Shown: positions 43,318 through 51,372, counted from the stretch's first letter. The stretch: 64,000 nucleotides of DNA from Ferruginibacter sp. HRS2-29 (GCF_024343615.1 NZ_RJUB01000124.1:1-64000), one strand, 5' to 3'. Numbers and translations are program-made. Notes: generated by a model from the sequence alone, not told the origin.

Positions 43318-43788
43318 TCAAGCGTTTACTGCTTTATGTGCATCTCTAAGTTTTTTGATCGTATCGTGCGATGATTTCAGATCTGCTTTTTGTGAAGTGA
43401 TCAATTGCCTCGTATCCGCACTCATTTCGGCATCGGAACCCAAAGCATCACGATAAGCTTTTTGTGCAGCATCTTCACCATACTCACAGGATTCCAGTGC
43501 ACTCTGGCGGTCATTGCCCGTAAATGTTGCTTTCACATCCATCCACACCTGGTAAATTTTTCCAAGGCCGGTATTTCCTGTGGCTATTTCTCCACCCAGG
43601 CGGGTTACTTCTTCTGACAGTTCGGTTTTGTATTTGCGGCTGTCATCGGCCATTTTACTGAAAATAGCCTGCAGATCCACATCAATATCTTTGGTTTCAT
43701 TTCTGGCTTTTTCATAACCTGTGATCCTGTCGTTGTTGATAAGGATAAGGTCGTTCAGCACTTCTACTAATTTGTCGTTCGTTGCCAT
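43318..43788 (-). CDS. PA2169-family four-helix-bundle protein (DUF2383)
   Basis: The 156-aa protein (KLVEVLNDLILINNDRITGY; VTRLGGEIATGNTGLGKIYQ; CEYGEDAAQKAYRDAL) matches the DUF2383 helical-bundle family, which is ferritin-like in fold. Glu/Asp residues of this family could hold a metal pair, but activity is not known. The N-terminus matches the family well from the ATG at 43788. It is monocistronic, with its own terminator at 43268. Confidence 0.9.
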   Translation of the reverse strand: MATNDKLVEVLNDLILINNDRITGYEKARNETKDIDVDLQAIFSKMADDSRKYKTELSEEVTRLGGEIATGNTGLGKIYQVWMDVKATFTGNDRQSALESCEYGEDAAQKAYRDALGSDAEMSADTRQLITSQKADLKSSHDTIKKLRDAHKAVNA

Positions 43789-44034
43789 GGCGTTTTCTTT
43801 TATGTTTTAATAAATTGGTTAACATCCTTCCGGGATTCATGTTTAATATCCGGATTGTTATGCTACATCAGACAATTCCCACGCCATAACAAAAATGAAT
43901 TTTTATTTGCACCGTAATAAGCGATTTTTTAAGTGTAAATCACCCATAATTCAACTATTTGAAAGAAGTATTTAGCTTTTTTAAAACAGCATATCCTGTA
44001 GAAAAATTTCCCAAAAGTGAACAATTTTCGCTGC

Positions 44035-44063
44035 AAAAAAAAGCACCCCGATAACCGGGGTGC
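44035..44063 (-). terminator. Orphan intrinsic terminator on the minus strand
   Basis: GCACCCCG and CGGGGTGC form a perfect 8-bp stem (44043-44063) followed on the minus strand by eight T residues. No annotated gene ends upstream of it on that strand; the next is a 30-codon open frame at 44115-44207. Confidence 0.85.
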
Positions 44064-44114
44064 CGCGTGGATAAGCATCTTCAAAGGTTTTTCTTTAAAA
44101 GGAGAACGATCCGG

Positions 44115-44207
44115 TCAATATTCCTTCTTTACTTTCTTGAAAAAACATGACTTCATAAAAACAGTTTGACGTGGAGATGCAGCCATGTCATGGATTGCAC
44201 ACGTCAT
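44115..44207 (-). CDS. Possible 30-aa peptide or small RNA, minus strand
   Basis: An ATG at 44207 opens a 30-codon frame (MTCAIHDMAASPRQTVFMKS then CFFKKVKKEY), with a second in-frame ATG at 44156 giving 13 residues. It stops 52 bp before a strong terminator on the same strand. The terminator implies a transcript of up to about 170 nt. It may encode a short basic peptide or a non-coding RNA; no promoter consensus was found. Confidence 0.3.
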   Translation of the reverse strand: MTCAIHDMAASPRQTVFMKSCFFKKVKKEY

Positions 44208-44231
44208 TTATTTAGTAATTAAATTTGCCTT

Positions 44232-44810
44232 ATGAAAAAGATCCTTCTATTTGTTATCATATGTTCAATTGCTTCCTGTACGGCAAAAAAATACAAAGAG
44301 CCGCACGTACTCATCAGCACTACCGCAGGCGATATTGAAGTAGAACTTTACCCGGATAAAGCACCGAAAAGTGTTGCGGGCTTCCTGTCAAATGTGGATA
44401 AAGGCATCTACAAGGACGCGGCTTTTTACCGGGTATTAAAAAATGAAGACCTCGATGCCGATCACAATGAAGGTTTGATACAGGGTGGGGTTTACAAAAC
44501 AGATCCTTCAAAGGCCACGCAGCCATTCATCGATCATGAATCGCCCAGACAAACAGGCTTATCGCACACCAGCGGCGCCATTTCACTGGCACGGACCACC
44601 CCGGGCTCAGCCAGCACGGAATTTTTCATTTGCATCGGCAATCAGACCCAATTCGACAGCAGCAGACGAACCAATCCTGATGGACTGGGCTATGCGGTCT
44701 TTGGAAAAGTATTTAAAGGGATGCCCGTGGTGCGTTCCATCCAATCGGGAAAAAATAAGGGCGACCAGATGATCGATTTCGTTAAGATACTTGATATTAA
44801 AAGGTTGTAG
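44232..44810 (+). CDS. Cyclophilin-type peptidyl-prolyl isomerase, lipoprotein
   Basis: The 192-aa protein has a lipoprotein signal (LLFVIICSIASC, then TAKK). The cyclophilin core includes VLISTTAGDIEVELYPDKAP and FIGGVYKTD-like QGGVYKTDPS. The later region reads FFICIGNQTQFDSSRRTNPD, GYAVFGKVFKGMPVV. It isomerises Xaa-Pro bonds in exported proteins at the cell envelope. A TAAATTTG element at 44220-44227 resembles the Bacteroidota -7 box but is too close to the ATG for a normal leader. Confidence 0.92.
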   Translation: MKKILLFVIICSIASCTAKKYKEPHVLISTTAGDIEVELYPDKAPKSVAGFLSNVDKGIYKDAAFYRVLKNEDLDADHNEGLIQGGVYKTDPSKATQPFIDHESPRQTGLSHTSGAISLARTTPGSASTEFFICIGNQTQFDSSRRTNPDGLGYAVFGKVFKGMPVVRSIQSGKNKGDQMIDFVKILDIKRL

Positions 44811-44813
44811 CAA

Positions 44814-44847
44814 TAAAAAACGGGAAGTGTTTAGCTTCCCGTTTTTA
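44814..44847. terminator. Bidirectional terminator between PPIase and lipoprotein
   Basis: ACGGGAAG pairs with CTTCCCGT around a 7-nt loop, with A-run and T-run flanks. It lies between the two convergent stop codons. Confidence 0.9.
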
Positions 44848-44861
44848 TTTTAAAAAATTAT

Positions 44862-45299
44862 TTAGTAAGGCTGCACATATCTTTTTCCGAAGATCAGCAC
44901 GTTGGCCCGGCCTTTTAAGATATTGCCGGTTGAGCGGAATTTGAAATCCACACTCCTGATCGACTTGCCTTCCGGCCCCAATTCAATTACGCGGCTGTAT
45001 TGATCTGCAACAACCTTATCATCCATGGTCGGAGAAAGTTTATCTCCATTCTGGTACACAACTTTGAGATCCTTGATATAGATATCTTTTTTCTCCACTT
45101 TAAACCGGATGGCCGTGTATTTGTTGGTATTGTAAACGGTCACCACATCCTTATCGCGTACAAAATTCACTTTTTGTTCGCCCAGCAGGTCCCAGCCTTC
45201 TTCGATGGGAATACTTTTACGGGTGTTGCTGCAGGAGATATTGGCCGCCAGCGTAAGGAAGGCAAGGGCAGCGATCATTAATTTTTTCTTAAGCATCAT
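44862..45299 (-). CDS. Hypothetical lipoprotein (DUF2541-like)
   Basis: The 145-aa product has a lipoprotein signal (LKKKLMIAALAFLTLAANIS, lipid Cys in ISCS). A beta-rich mature part follows: WDLLGEQKVNFVRDKDVVTV then KDLKVVYQNGDK and LKGRANVLIFGKR. This reminds of the small DUF2541 family; the resemblance is only by eye. Function unknown. Confidence 0.65.
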   Translation of the reverse strand: MMLKKKLMIAALAFLTLAANISCSNTRKSIPIEEGWDLLGEQKVNFVRDKDVVTVYNTNKYTAIRFKVEKKDIYIKDLKVVYQNGDKLSPTMDDKVVADQYSRVIELGPEGKSIRSVDFKFRSTGNILKGRANVLIFGKRYVQPY

Positions 45300-45496
45300 A
45301 ATCTTTTATTTATAAGGTGTAGGTTTTGTTTCCATGTTCTGCCATTAAGCAGCAAATATAACTGCTATATCTGGATAACATGTCTGTCCACTAAAGACTG
45401 CCCGGGAACACAAAGTGTTGCTCAAAAAACAAAAAAATACATATCAGAAATAAAAAGTATTTTAGCATAAACAATCAACTGCTTAATAACCAACGT

Positions 45497-45811
45497 TTGA
45501 AAAAAAGTATTATCAATATTTCTTTTCTTTTGGCCTGGCTCAAAAATAACCTGGAACTTGTATTCTGGGGCGCCGCCTTGCCGGTGCTTTTTTTCATGAA
45601 TACAGATTCAGCCTCCTCTTCGTTGTGCCTTTTTCGCTTTGCAGGATTTAACAGTTGCCCCGGTTGTGGCATCGGGCATAGTATTCACGAAGCGCTTCAC
45701 CTCAATTTTGCCCGTTCGTTTTCGGAACATATTTTTGGTATTCCCGCGGTGCTGATCATTTTGTACCGGATAAAACAACTTCTTTTTACCCCAAAACAAT
45801 TCGCCTCATGA
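45497..45811 (+). CDS. DUF2752-type small membrane protein
   Basis: The 104-aa product starts at a TTG (45497) and contains LFRFAGFNSCPGCGIGHSIH, with the Cys-Pro-x-Cys-Gly motif that marks DUF2752, followed by a membrane helix (IPAVLIILYRIKQLL). The first helix (VFWGAALPVLFFM) lies at residue 22. Its stop overlaps the start of the next gene by 4 bp (ATGA), so they are translated together. Confidence 0.8.
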   Translation: MKKSIINISFLLAWLKNNLELVFWGAALPVLFFMNTDSASSSLCLFRFAGFNSCPGCGIGHSIHEALHLNFARSFSEHIFGIPAVLIILYRIKQLLFTPKQFAS

Positions 45812-46155
45812 GTACAGTATTAGCAACTTCCATCCCCGCAATAGAGCCAGATGAACTGGCTTACCTACAGGCTTTCACCAGCGACCTGAGTGAAGAAAAA
45901 CTGAAACTTTTCATTTCTGTGTACAATGGGAAAAGACAAAAAACAGAAACCGTCCTCATCTGTTGCCTGCTTGGTTTCGTTTGTGCTGCAGGTATTCAGC
46001 GCTTCATCACCGGGCAGATCGGAATGGGCATCCTGTATTTTTTTACCGGCGGGCTTTGCCTGGTGGGAACCATCATTGATACGGTGAACCATAAAAAACT
46101 GGCTTTCGAATTCAATCAACGTATGGCAGTAGAGTCTATGACATTGATAAAATAG
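45808..46155 (+). CDS. TM2-type membrane protein
   Basis: The 115-aa protein has an N-terminal soluble part (DELAYLQAFTSDLSEEKLKL). Two hydrophobic helices follow (VLICCLLGFVCAAGIQRFI; MGILYFFTGGLCLVGTIID) with the spacing and final Asp of the TM2 domain. TM2 proteins are small membrane proteins of uncertain role. It overlaps the DUF2752 gene and precedes a TTG-started gene by 5 bp. Confidence 0.78.
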   Translation: MSTVLATSIPAIEPDELAYLQAFTSDLSEEKLKLFISVYNGKRQKTETVLICCLLGFVCAAGIQRFITGQIGMGILYFFTGGLCLVGTIIDTVNHKKLAFEFNQRMAVESMTLIK

Positions 46156-46160
46156 TCTTA

Positions 46161-46499
46161 TTGAAACAGGTAAGTGTAATATTATTGATGCTGATGTTTA
46201 CTGTATCGCAGTATGCAACGCAATTCAATTACCTGGAATGTAAGCTGGCCAATACTTTCAGCACCGCGACCATCAAGTGCGATTGCGAAACGGAACTAAA
46301 AAATGTGAGAGCAACAGATAAAGACCTGCCTGCATCAAAAAGCCATGTACATCATTATGTGGATGATCTTTTTACGGGAAATAATTTGATGCCCGTTCAT
46401 GATTTTCCTGAAAATATTTCTACGTCTGTTTTTTCTTCCATAACTACCCGCACGCTCAACGGGCATGGGGATGATCCGTATAAACCTCCGCGTGGGTGA
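46161..46499 (+). CDS. Hypothetical exported protein, TTG start
   Basis: The TTG at 46161 (5 bp after the TM2 stop) is the only in-frame start giving a signal-like N-terminus (MKQVSVILLMLMFTVSQYAT). The 112-aa mature part has two Cys in KCDCETE, a His pair (SHVHHYVDD) and a C-terminal DDPYKPPRG tail. Its sequence resembles no family I know. Cotranscription with the two preceding small membrane-protein genes is likely. Confidence 0.6.
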   Translation: MKQVSVILLMLMFTVSQYATQFNYLECKLANTFSTATIKCDCETELKNVRATDKDLPASKSHVHHYVDDLFTGNNLMPVHDFPENISTSVFSSITTRTLNGHGDDPYKPPRG

Positions 46500-46533
46500 T
46501 CTTTATGCTTTCAGCAGTTTGATTTTAATAAAT

Positions 46534-46602
46534 TGTCAGCCGGGGCTTGCCGAAGGCAAAATCTATTGAAGGTAATCAAGCCTTCAACAGGGTCATGCCG
46601 GC
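46534..46602. repeat. REP-like palindrome, degenerate copy 3
   Basis: TTGTCAGCCGGGGCTTGCCG (46533) and CCTTCAACAGGGTCATGCCG (46581) are a decayed version of the family. Several bases differ from copies 1, 2 and 4, so it is probably an older copy. Confidence 0.6.
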
Positions 46603-46678
46603 AACTATTTTGAATTGCGAAGCACTAGAAAGTTTTATCACTTACAGATTTCATTTATTCATTACTAAAAGAATTCCC

Positions 46679-47566
46679 ATGCTTAAAAATATAAGCCTGC
46701 TGGTACTGTTATTCGTATCAGCGATCTCGAATGCCCAGACAACAAACGATAAGCCTAAAATATTATATGGTGTTTGCACAAAAACTGAATTGGAAACAGC
46801 GCCATACGATGCCTGGTTCAAAAAGAACTATGATGACTATACGCCCAATGCCGCTACGGTGCAGGCGATCAAAAAAGAAAGCCTGAAAGACATCAGTGTA
46901 AAGATATTTTTCGGAACCTGGTGTGGCGACAGCAAACGTGAAGTGCCGCGGTTTATGAAACTGCTGGATGCCGCAGGTTTTCCGCTATCAAAAGTTACAT
47001 TGATCGCAACAGGCGGCGGCGATTCGTTGTACAAACAATCGCCGCAGCATGAAGAAGCGGGATTGGGCATTTACAAAGTGCCTACGTTCATTTTTTACCG
47101 CAATGGAAAAGAGATCCACCGCATAGTAGAATTTCCCGCACTTTCATTGGAAAAAGATATGCTGGTAATAGTACAGGGAAAATCCTACACGCCTAATTAT
47201 GCGGCCTTCATCAACGTTGATAAATGGATAGCAGATGGTACGCTCCTTGATTCCAATATCAGCATCCGCAGTCTTGCACTACAGATAAAACCTTTGGTAA
47301 ATTCCGAGTATGAGCTCAATAGCCTGGGTTATATGCTGCTGGCGCAAAAAAAGATGAAAGAGGCCATCTCCGTTTTTCAAATGAATTATTTCCTGTATCC
47401 TCAATCGTCCAATGTGGCTTCCAGCCTTGGTGAAGGTTATTACGAAAAGGGTGATTACGAGAATGCGGTTTATTATCTTGAAAATGCTTTAGTAAAAAAT
47501 ACAGATCCAAAAGCATGGAGAGGTATTTTGGATATTTTATATAAGGCGAAAAGCCTTGAACGCTGA
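46679..47566 (+). CDS. Thioredoxin-like exported protein with TPR
   Basis: The start at 46679 (MLKNISLLVLLFVSAISNAQ) gives a clean signal peptide; an earlier in-frame ATG starts in the repeat. The 295-aa product has a thioredoxin-like site IFFGTWCGDSKREVPRF with a single Cys in the active-site position (WCGDS), so no CxxC pair. A TPR-like helical region (NSLGYMLLAQKKMKEAISVF, then LGEGYYEKGDYENAVYYLEN) lies near the C-terminus. The role may be peroxiredoxin-like, or binding without thiol-disulfide exchange. Confidence 0.82.
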   Translation: MLKNISLLVLLFVSAISNAQTTNDKPKILYGVCTKTELETAPYDAWFKKNYDDYTPNAATVQAIKKESLKDISVKIFFGTWCGDSKREVPRFMKLLDAAGFPLSKVTLIATGGGDSLYKQSPQHEEAGLGIYKVPTFIFYRNGKEIHRIVEFPALSLEKDMLVIVQGKSYTPNYAAFINVDKWIADGTLLDSNISIRSLALQIKPLVNSEYELNSLGYMLLAQKKMKEAISVFQMNYFLYPQSSNVASSLGEGYYEKGDYENAVYYLENALVKNTDPKAWRGILDILYKAKSLER

Positions 47567-47581
47567 TAGCGATCGGTACAC

Positions 47582-47619
47582 AGAGTTTGCGCAGGGGTTT
47601 CGACCTCTGCGTAAACTCT
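47582..47619. terminator. Hairpin after the thioredoxin gene
   Basis: AGAGTTTGCGCAGG pairs with CCTCTGCGTAAACTCT, with a TTTT tail. It lies 16 bp after the stop. The wording matches the CTCTGCG repeat family. Confidence 0.6.
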
Positions 47620-47665
47620 TTTCAACTCCCGTTCCCAGCGCTTGTCCCGCCGAATGGCGTGAGGT

Positions 47666-47697
47666 TAAAAAAATAAAGGGCCATGAAACCATGACCC
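47666..47697 (-). terminator. Terminator of the hom gene
   Basis: On the minus strand GGGTCATG pairs with CATGGCCC and is followed by TTTATTTTTTT. It lies 28 bp after the hom stop. Confidence 0.85.
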
Positions 47698-47724
47698 GAT
47701 ATTTAATTTCAAACCAAACAAACT

Positions 47725-49008
47725 TTATAACACACCTGCAAGTGCCAGGCTTTTTTTACCTATTTTTCTGTAGTCTACGTTTTCAACAATCGGGTTCTCG
47801 GTGAGGATAAGCGATACCCCGGTTTCTTTCCACCAGTTGCCGGAGAATAATTTCTGCGCATGTATGATGCCCACCACCCAGCTGTTATTACTTTCGTTGT
47901 GCCATTCTTCCAGCCATTCAAACTCGTCTTTTTCGATGAGGTTGATGTCGGTGGCACTTACAAAAACTTTCAGGTAAAAATCATTGGTGAGGCTGATACC
48001 CGACTGTTGCAAATATTTTTTGTACTCGTATTTGTAATTATATCGCAATGCCGCGATGTCGCTCAATACGGCCGCTGCTGTAGGATAAGCGCCTGCCCCA
48101 CGCCCTTTGAAGAAATGTTTATCAGCAAAACTGCTTTCTGTGATGAGCCCATTGAATTCGTTGTTGACATTTGCCAGTTCATCATCCGCTGCCACAAATT
48201 GTGGCAGCACGAATGCGGCCAGTTGTGTGTCGTTTATTTTGCGGGCAGTGGCTACCAGCTTTATCTGCAGGTTCTTTTGTTTGGCTACTTCGGCATCGGT
48301 TTCTTTAATGGGGGTAATGCCATTGTACAATATTTCTGTTGGTTTGGTGATGGTACCAAAACCATGTGCCAGCAGTATCGAAAGTTTATTTGCCGCATCA
48401 TGCCCTTCTATATCAAGAGCGGGATTGCTTTCGGCGAAGCCAAGTTGCTGCGCCTGCAACAAGGCATCTTTGAAAGAAAGGCCTTCTTCAAAAATCTTTG
48501 TAAGAATGAAATTGGTACTGCCATTCACAATCCCTTTTACGGAGGACAACAGATCGTTGTCGTAATATTCTTCCAGGTTGCGGATGATGGGAATGCTGGC
48601 GCAACAAGAGCCTTCATACAGGAACGCCGCTTCGTGCTCGAATTGCAAACGCAGCAATTCTTCAAAATGCGCAGCGATCATTTTTTTATTGGCGCTCACC
48701 ACAGCTTTCCCTTTTTGCAATGCTTCTTTCACGATCGAATAAGCTGCATCCGCATCATCGATCAATTCAACCACTACATTAATTTCTTCATCCTCCAGGA
48801 TAGCCCGTGGATCGGTGGTGAAATGTTCAGCAGGTATGCTTCTTTTTTTATCGGCATTTTTGATACAGATGGTTTTGATGCCAGCCTGCAGCGCCGGTGT
48901 GCTTTGCAATACTTCGTAAAGGCCTTTGCCTACTACGCCGAAGCCGAAAAGCCCGATGGTGAGTTTTTTTGATATTGGTAAAGCGGGAATATTTTTTTTA
49001 GTCGACAT
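47725..49008 (-). CDS. hom: Homoserine dehydrogenase
   Basis: The 427-aa protein has a Rossmann motif LTIGLFGFGVVGKGLYEVLQ at residues 16-35. The catalytic-domain signature follows: VNGSTNFILTKIFEEGLSF then GFAESNPALDIEGHDAANKL. It reduces aspartate semialdehyde to homoserine at the branch to methionine and threonine. The C-terminus (residues 340-427) is not a clear ACT domain, so feedback control by threonine is uncertain. It lies 90 bp downstream of the metB-like gene, both behind the SAM-I riboswitch. Confidence 0.95.
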   Translation of the reverse strand: MSTKKNIPALPISKKLTIGLFGFGVVGKGLYEVLQSTPALQAGIKTICIKNADKKRSIPAEHFTTDPRAILEDEEINVVVELIDDADAAYSIVKEALQKGKAVVSANKKMIAAHFEELLRLQFEHEAAFLYEGSCCASIPIIRNLEEYYDNDLLSSVKGIVNGSTNFILTKIFEEGLSFKDALLQAQQLGFAESNPALDIEGHDAANKLSILLAHGFGTITKPTEILYNGITPIKETDAEVAKQKNLQIKLVATARKINDTQLAAFVLPQFVAADDELANVNNEFNGLITESSFADKHFFKGRGAGAYPTAAAVLSDIAALRYNYKYEYKKYLQQSGISLTNDFYLKVFVSATDINLIEKDEFEWLEEWHNESNNSWVVGIIHAQKLFSGNWWKETGVSLILTENPIVENVDYRKIGKKSLALAGVL

Positions 49009-49040
49009 GTGTGTGGGTTTGTTTTTTGTTTGGTTATGTT

Positions 49041-49101
49041 GTAAGGGAGGAGATTAGGGATTAGGGTGTAGAACATCCTAAACCCTAATCTCTAAACCTT
49101 A
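49041..49101. repeat. GAGATTAGGG inverted repeat between metB-like and hom genes
   Basis: Arm GAGATTAGGG (49070-49079) pairs with CCCTAATCTC (49083-49092) after extended partial pairing over 49041-49100. The right end touches the TAA of the metB-like gene (49099-49101). Related words (CTAAACTCTAATCTCTGATC) occur at 34445-34464. Confidence 0.5.
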
Positions 49102-50286
49102 CGCTATTTCGTTTGAGAATTTATTTTCTTTTATTTCTATTGATTCAATTTTCCTGAAAGCCTTTTCCAGATCAGCTACCAGGTCTTCCACTTCTTCCAG
49201 CCCTACACTAAGCCTGATCAGGCTATCGGCAACGCCTCCCTGCCTTCTCCTCTCGGTTGGGATCGATTTGTGCGTCATCTGTGCAGGATGGCAAAGCAGG
49301 CTCTTGATGCCTCCAAGGCTTTCGGCGAGCTTGAAAAATTCTGTGCTGGTTACAAAAGCAGTGGCGGCTTCCTGTGTATCGTTTTTCAATGTGAAGGAAA
49401 CGATGCCGCCAAAACCTTTCGATTGTTGTTGGGCGATCTCGTGATTGTGATGCGTTTTCAATCCCGGGTAAAACACTTTATCCACCTGGGGATGTGTTTC
49501 CAGGAATTCCGCAACGATCTGTGCATTGATGCAATGTTGTTTCAGGCGCAGGTGCAGTGTTTCGATGCCGCGGATGGCCAGCCAGCTATCGAATGGCGAA
49601 AGTATGGCCCCGCTTGCATTCTGGATGAATTTTATTCTGGCTCCCAGTTCAGGATCTTTTGCCACCACCAATCCTGCGATGAGGTCGCTATGGCCTCCAA
49701 GATATTTTGTAGCGCTATGCACTACAATATCAGCTCCCAGCGTGAGAGGCTGTTGTAAGGCGGGTGAAGCAAAAGTGTTATCCACGCAAAGCCAACAGGC
49801 ATGGGCCTTTGTGATCTTGGCTATTGCCGCGATATCACTGATCTTCAATGTAGGGTTGGTGGGAGTTTCGAGCCAGATGAGTTTTGTTGCCGGAGTGATC
49901 GCGTTGAAAATATTTTCTGCATCCGTACTGTCGGCGTAGGTTATAGTGATGCCGAATTTTTCGTACACCTGCGTAAACAAACGGAAAGCGCCGCCATAAA
50001 TATCATCTACCGCAATGATCTCGTCGCCGCTTTTCAGCAATTTCAACACCGCATCTATCGCTGCCAGTCCGCTGCCAAACGCAATACCCGTGCTGCCTTT
50101 TTCCAGCTTCGCGATGATGTCTTCCAATGCCGTCCTGGTAGGATTGCCGGAACGGGCATAATCATACCCTTTGTTTACGCCGGGCGCTTCCTGCACAAAA
50201 GTGCTCGTCTGGTAAATGGGAACGCTGATGCTTCCTGTTAACGGGTCTACGGGGATGCTGTGGATCAATTCTGTAGCTGTGCTCAT
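49099..50286 (-). CDS. Cystathionine gamma-synthase-type PLP enzyme
   Basis: The 395-aa protein shows the Cys/Met-metabolism PLP family. It has YDYARSGNPTRTALEDIIAK at residues 41-60, EIIAVDDIYGGAFRLF, and the Schiff-base Lys in VVHSATKYLGGHSDLIAG near residue 200. Members are cystathionine gamma-synthase (metB), cystathionine beta-lyase (metC) or methionine gamma-lyase. The SAM riboswitch and the adjacent hom gene favour a methionine-biosynthetic role, probably MetB. The gene starts 150 bp after the riboswitch and precedes hom. Confidence 0.92.
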   Translation of the reverse strand: MSTATELIHSIPVDPLTGSISVPIYQTSTFVQEAPGVNKGYDYARSGNPTRTALEDIIAKLEKGSTGIAFGSGLAAIDAVLKLLKSGDEIIAVDDIYGGAFRLFTQVYEKFGITITYADSTDAENIFNAITPATKLIWLETPTNPTLKISDIAAIAKITKAHACWLCVDNTFASPALQQPLTLGADIVVHSATKYLGGHSDLIAGLVVAKDPELGARIKFIQNASGAILSPFDSWLAIRGIETLHLRLKQHCINAQIVAEFLETHPQVDKVFYPGLKTHHNHEIAQQQSKGFGGIVSFTLKNDTQEAATAFVTSTEFFKLAESLGGIKSLLCHPAQMTHKSIPTERRRQGGVADSLIRLSVGLEEVEDLVADLEKAFRKIESIEIKENKFSNEIA

Positions 50287-50362
50287 GGTTTCTGATTTAA
50301 ACTATTTTTGTTATGATTTGTATCAGAAAGATGAAGAAGCAGACCGGAAGAGGATTTTGTAT

Positions 50363-50401
50363 AAAACAAAAAAGCTCATCCGATAAGATCAGATGAGCTT
50401 T
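50363..50401 (-). terminator. Riboswitch-controlled terminator
   Basis: On the minus strand, AAAGCTCATCTGATC and its partner GGATGAGCTTT form the stem, followed by TTTTTTG. The 5' half of the stem contains ATCTGATCTTATC, which is complementary, with one bulged T, to the riboswitch strand GATAAGTCAGAT. So termination and antitermination are mutually exclusive. Confidence 0.9.
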
Positions 50402-50436
50402 GAATATGTTTGAATATTTGAAGGCTGTGTATCTGA

Positions 50437-50549
50437 CTTATCTTTCCCGACTTTCGTCAGGATGGAATTGGCACCTTGTTTCAAACCGGAGTCTGCAACA
50501 GGTTGCCAAGGTATCATCGGGCCATAACCCTCCACCTTTCTTGATAAGT
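50437..50549 (-). ncRNA. SAM-I (S-box) riboswitch
   Basis: On the minus strand: P1 starts CTTATC and closes GATAAG. Then AGAAAGGTGGAGGGTTATGG (the conserved GAGGG), CCGATGATACCTTGGCAACC (the conserved GGCAACC) and AGGTGCCAATTCC (the conserved GGTGCxAATTCC). All core S-box elements are present in order. It binds SAM; bound RNA keeps P1 closed, which frees the terminator 36 bp downstream. It controls the metB-like gene and, by readthrough, hom. Confidence 0.96.
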
Positions 50550-50710
50550 AATGTTGTAAAGAACTGCTGCAAAGATAGCAGCACAATTTTCAGATTGCCA
50601 AATAAAATTTGTGAAAATTTATTAAAAGGCTGCCGGGAATATTTTAAAACCCTTGATGGGCAAGGGTTCTGCGGAATAATTATTTTTTTGCTGAAGCAAA
50701 AAAAATAAAG

Positions 50711-50801
50711 ACGCAACGCAGATCTTTATGATGGTTACGATCAGTTAAGACCTGTTTTTTATCATAACATATCATAACCATCATAAAGATCTGCGTCGCG
50801 T
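50711..50801. repeat. 31-bp inverted repeat, GATCTTTATGATGGTTA core
   Basis: Arms 50711-50741 and 50771-50801 match at 29 of 31 positions with a 29-bp spacer. It stands between the riboswitch and the next gene's end. Confidence 0.85.
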
Positions 50802-50805
50802 AACT

Positions 50806-50826
50806 GTTCGCGCCGAAGGCACGAAC
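50806..50826. repeat. GCGCC-nnA-GGCAC hairpin, GTTCG/CGAAC version
   Basis: GTTCGCGCCGAAGGCACGAAC: a stem GTTCG/CGAAC and GCC/GGC separated by a C-A mismatch, loop GAA. It directly touches the TAG stop (50827-50829) of the following gene. It is one of four related hairpins (see 55814, 59170, 59214). Confidence 0.8.
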
Positions 50827-51372
50827 CTACTTCACATTTTTGTCCATCCATTCCTTCTGGGAGTTGGCGGGGATTTCGAGGCTGACTTTCTTTTCGATCT
50901 TTTCCTGCGCATTTTTCACTGATCTTGAAATGAGGGTATGCGATACGGCTTCATCTTCTTTGAGACCCATTTTTTTCATCAGGTCGATAATACGGTCGCT
51001 GCCGAATACAGCAAACAACGGCTCATCCAGCGAATTGTATACGTTGAAATGTGTTTCTTCAAGATCTTTCACCAACGCTGTTTCTTTGCTGGGTAAAGGG
51101 TGGTGCTCCAGGAATACGATCTTTTTTCCGGCTACTTTGGCGCTGTGGAACTGCCGGGTTTCGAGAATGCGGCTTTCGGGTATTCCTTCCCGTGAGAATG
51201 CCTGTTTGTAGCTCATGGCAGTATCCGGAAACCAGGCGAGGAAGATAGTACCAGGTTCTTGCTTAGCCAGCCGCAGCACAGCCTCGCATTTGGCTTTGGC
51301 ACTCATATAATTTATATCTGTAAAATTTATCTTTCTTTCTTTTTTGCCAAACAGGTTGAAAAGCATAGGCAT
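50827..51372 (-). CDS. Hypothetical protein, 181 aa
   Basis: The soluble protein has no signal peptide. It has an alternating helix/strand pattern (AKCEAVLRLAKQEPGTIFLA; GKKIVFLEHHPLPSKETALV; LFAVFGSDRIIDLMKKMGLK) like a small Rossmann-like fold. The segment HHPLPSKE might be a phosphate- or metal-binding loop. The C-terminus is a Lys-rich helix. It diverges from the SGNH gene across a 24-bp palindrome. A Bacteroidota-specific protein of unknown role is the best description. Confidence 0.7.
   Translation of the reverse strand: MPMLFNLFGKKERKINFTDINYMSAKAKCEAVLRLAKQEPGTIFLAWFPDTAMSYKQAFSREGIPESRILETRQFHSAKVAGKKIVFLEHHPLPSKETALVKDLEETHFNVYNSLDEPLFAVFGSDRIIDLMKKMGLKEDEAVSHTLISRSVKNAQEKIEKKVSLEIPANSQKEWMDKNVK

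Noticed and set aside
43025-43456. 143-codon frame of repeating FKSSKVQK
   Set aside because: Purely a translation of the minisatellite; the same repeat is non-coding elsewhere.
47860-48972. 370-codon open frame opposite hom
   Set aside because: Antisense to a clear homoserine dehydrogenase; Cys/Phe/Ile-rich shadow with no motif.
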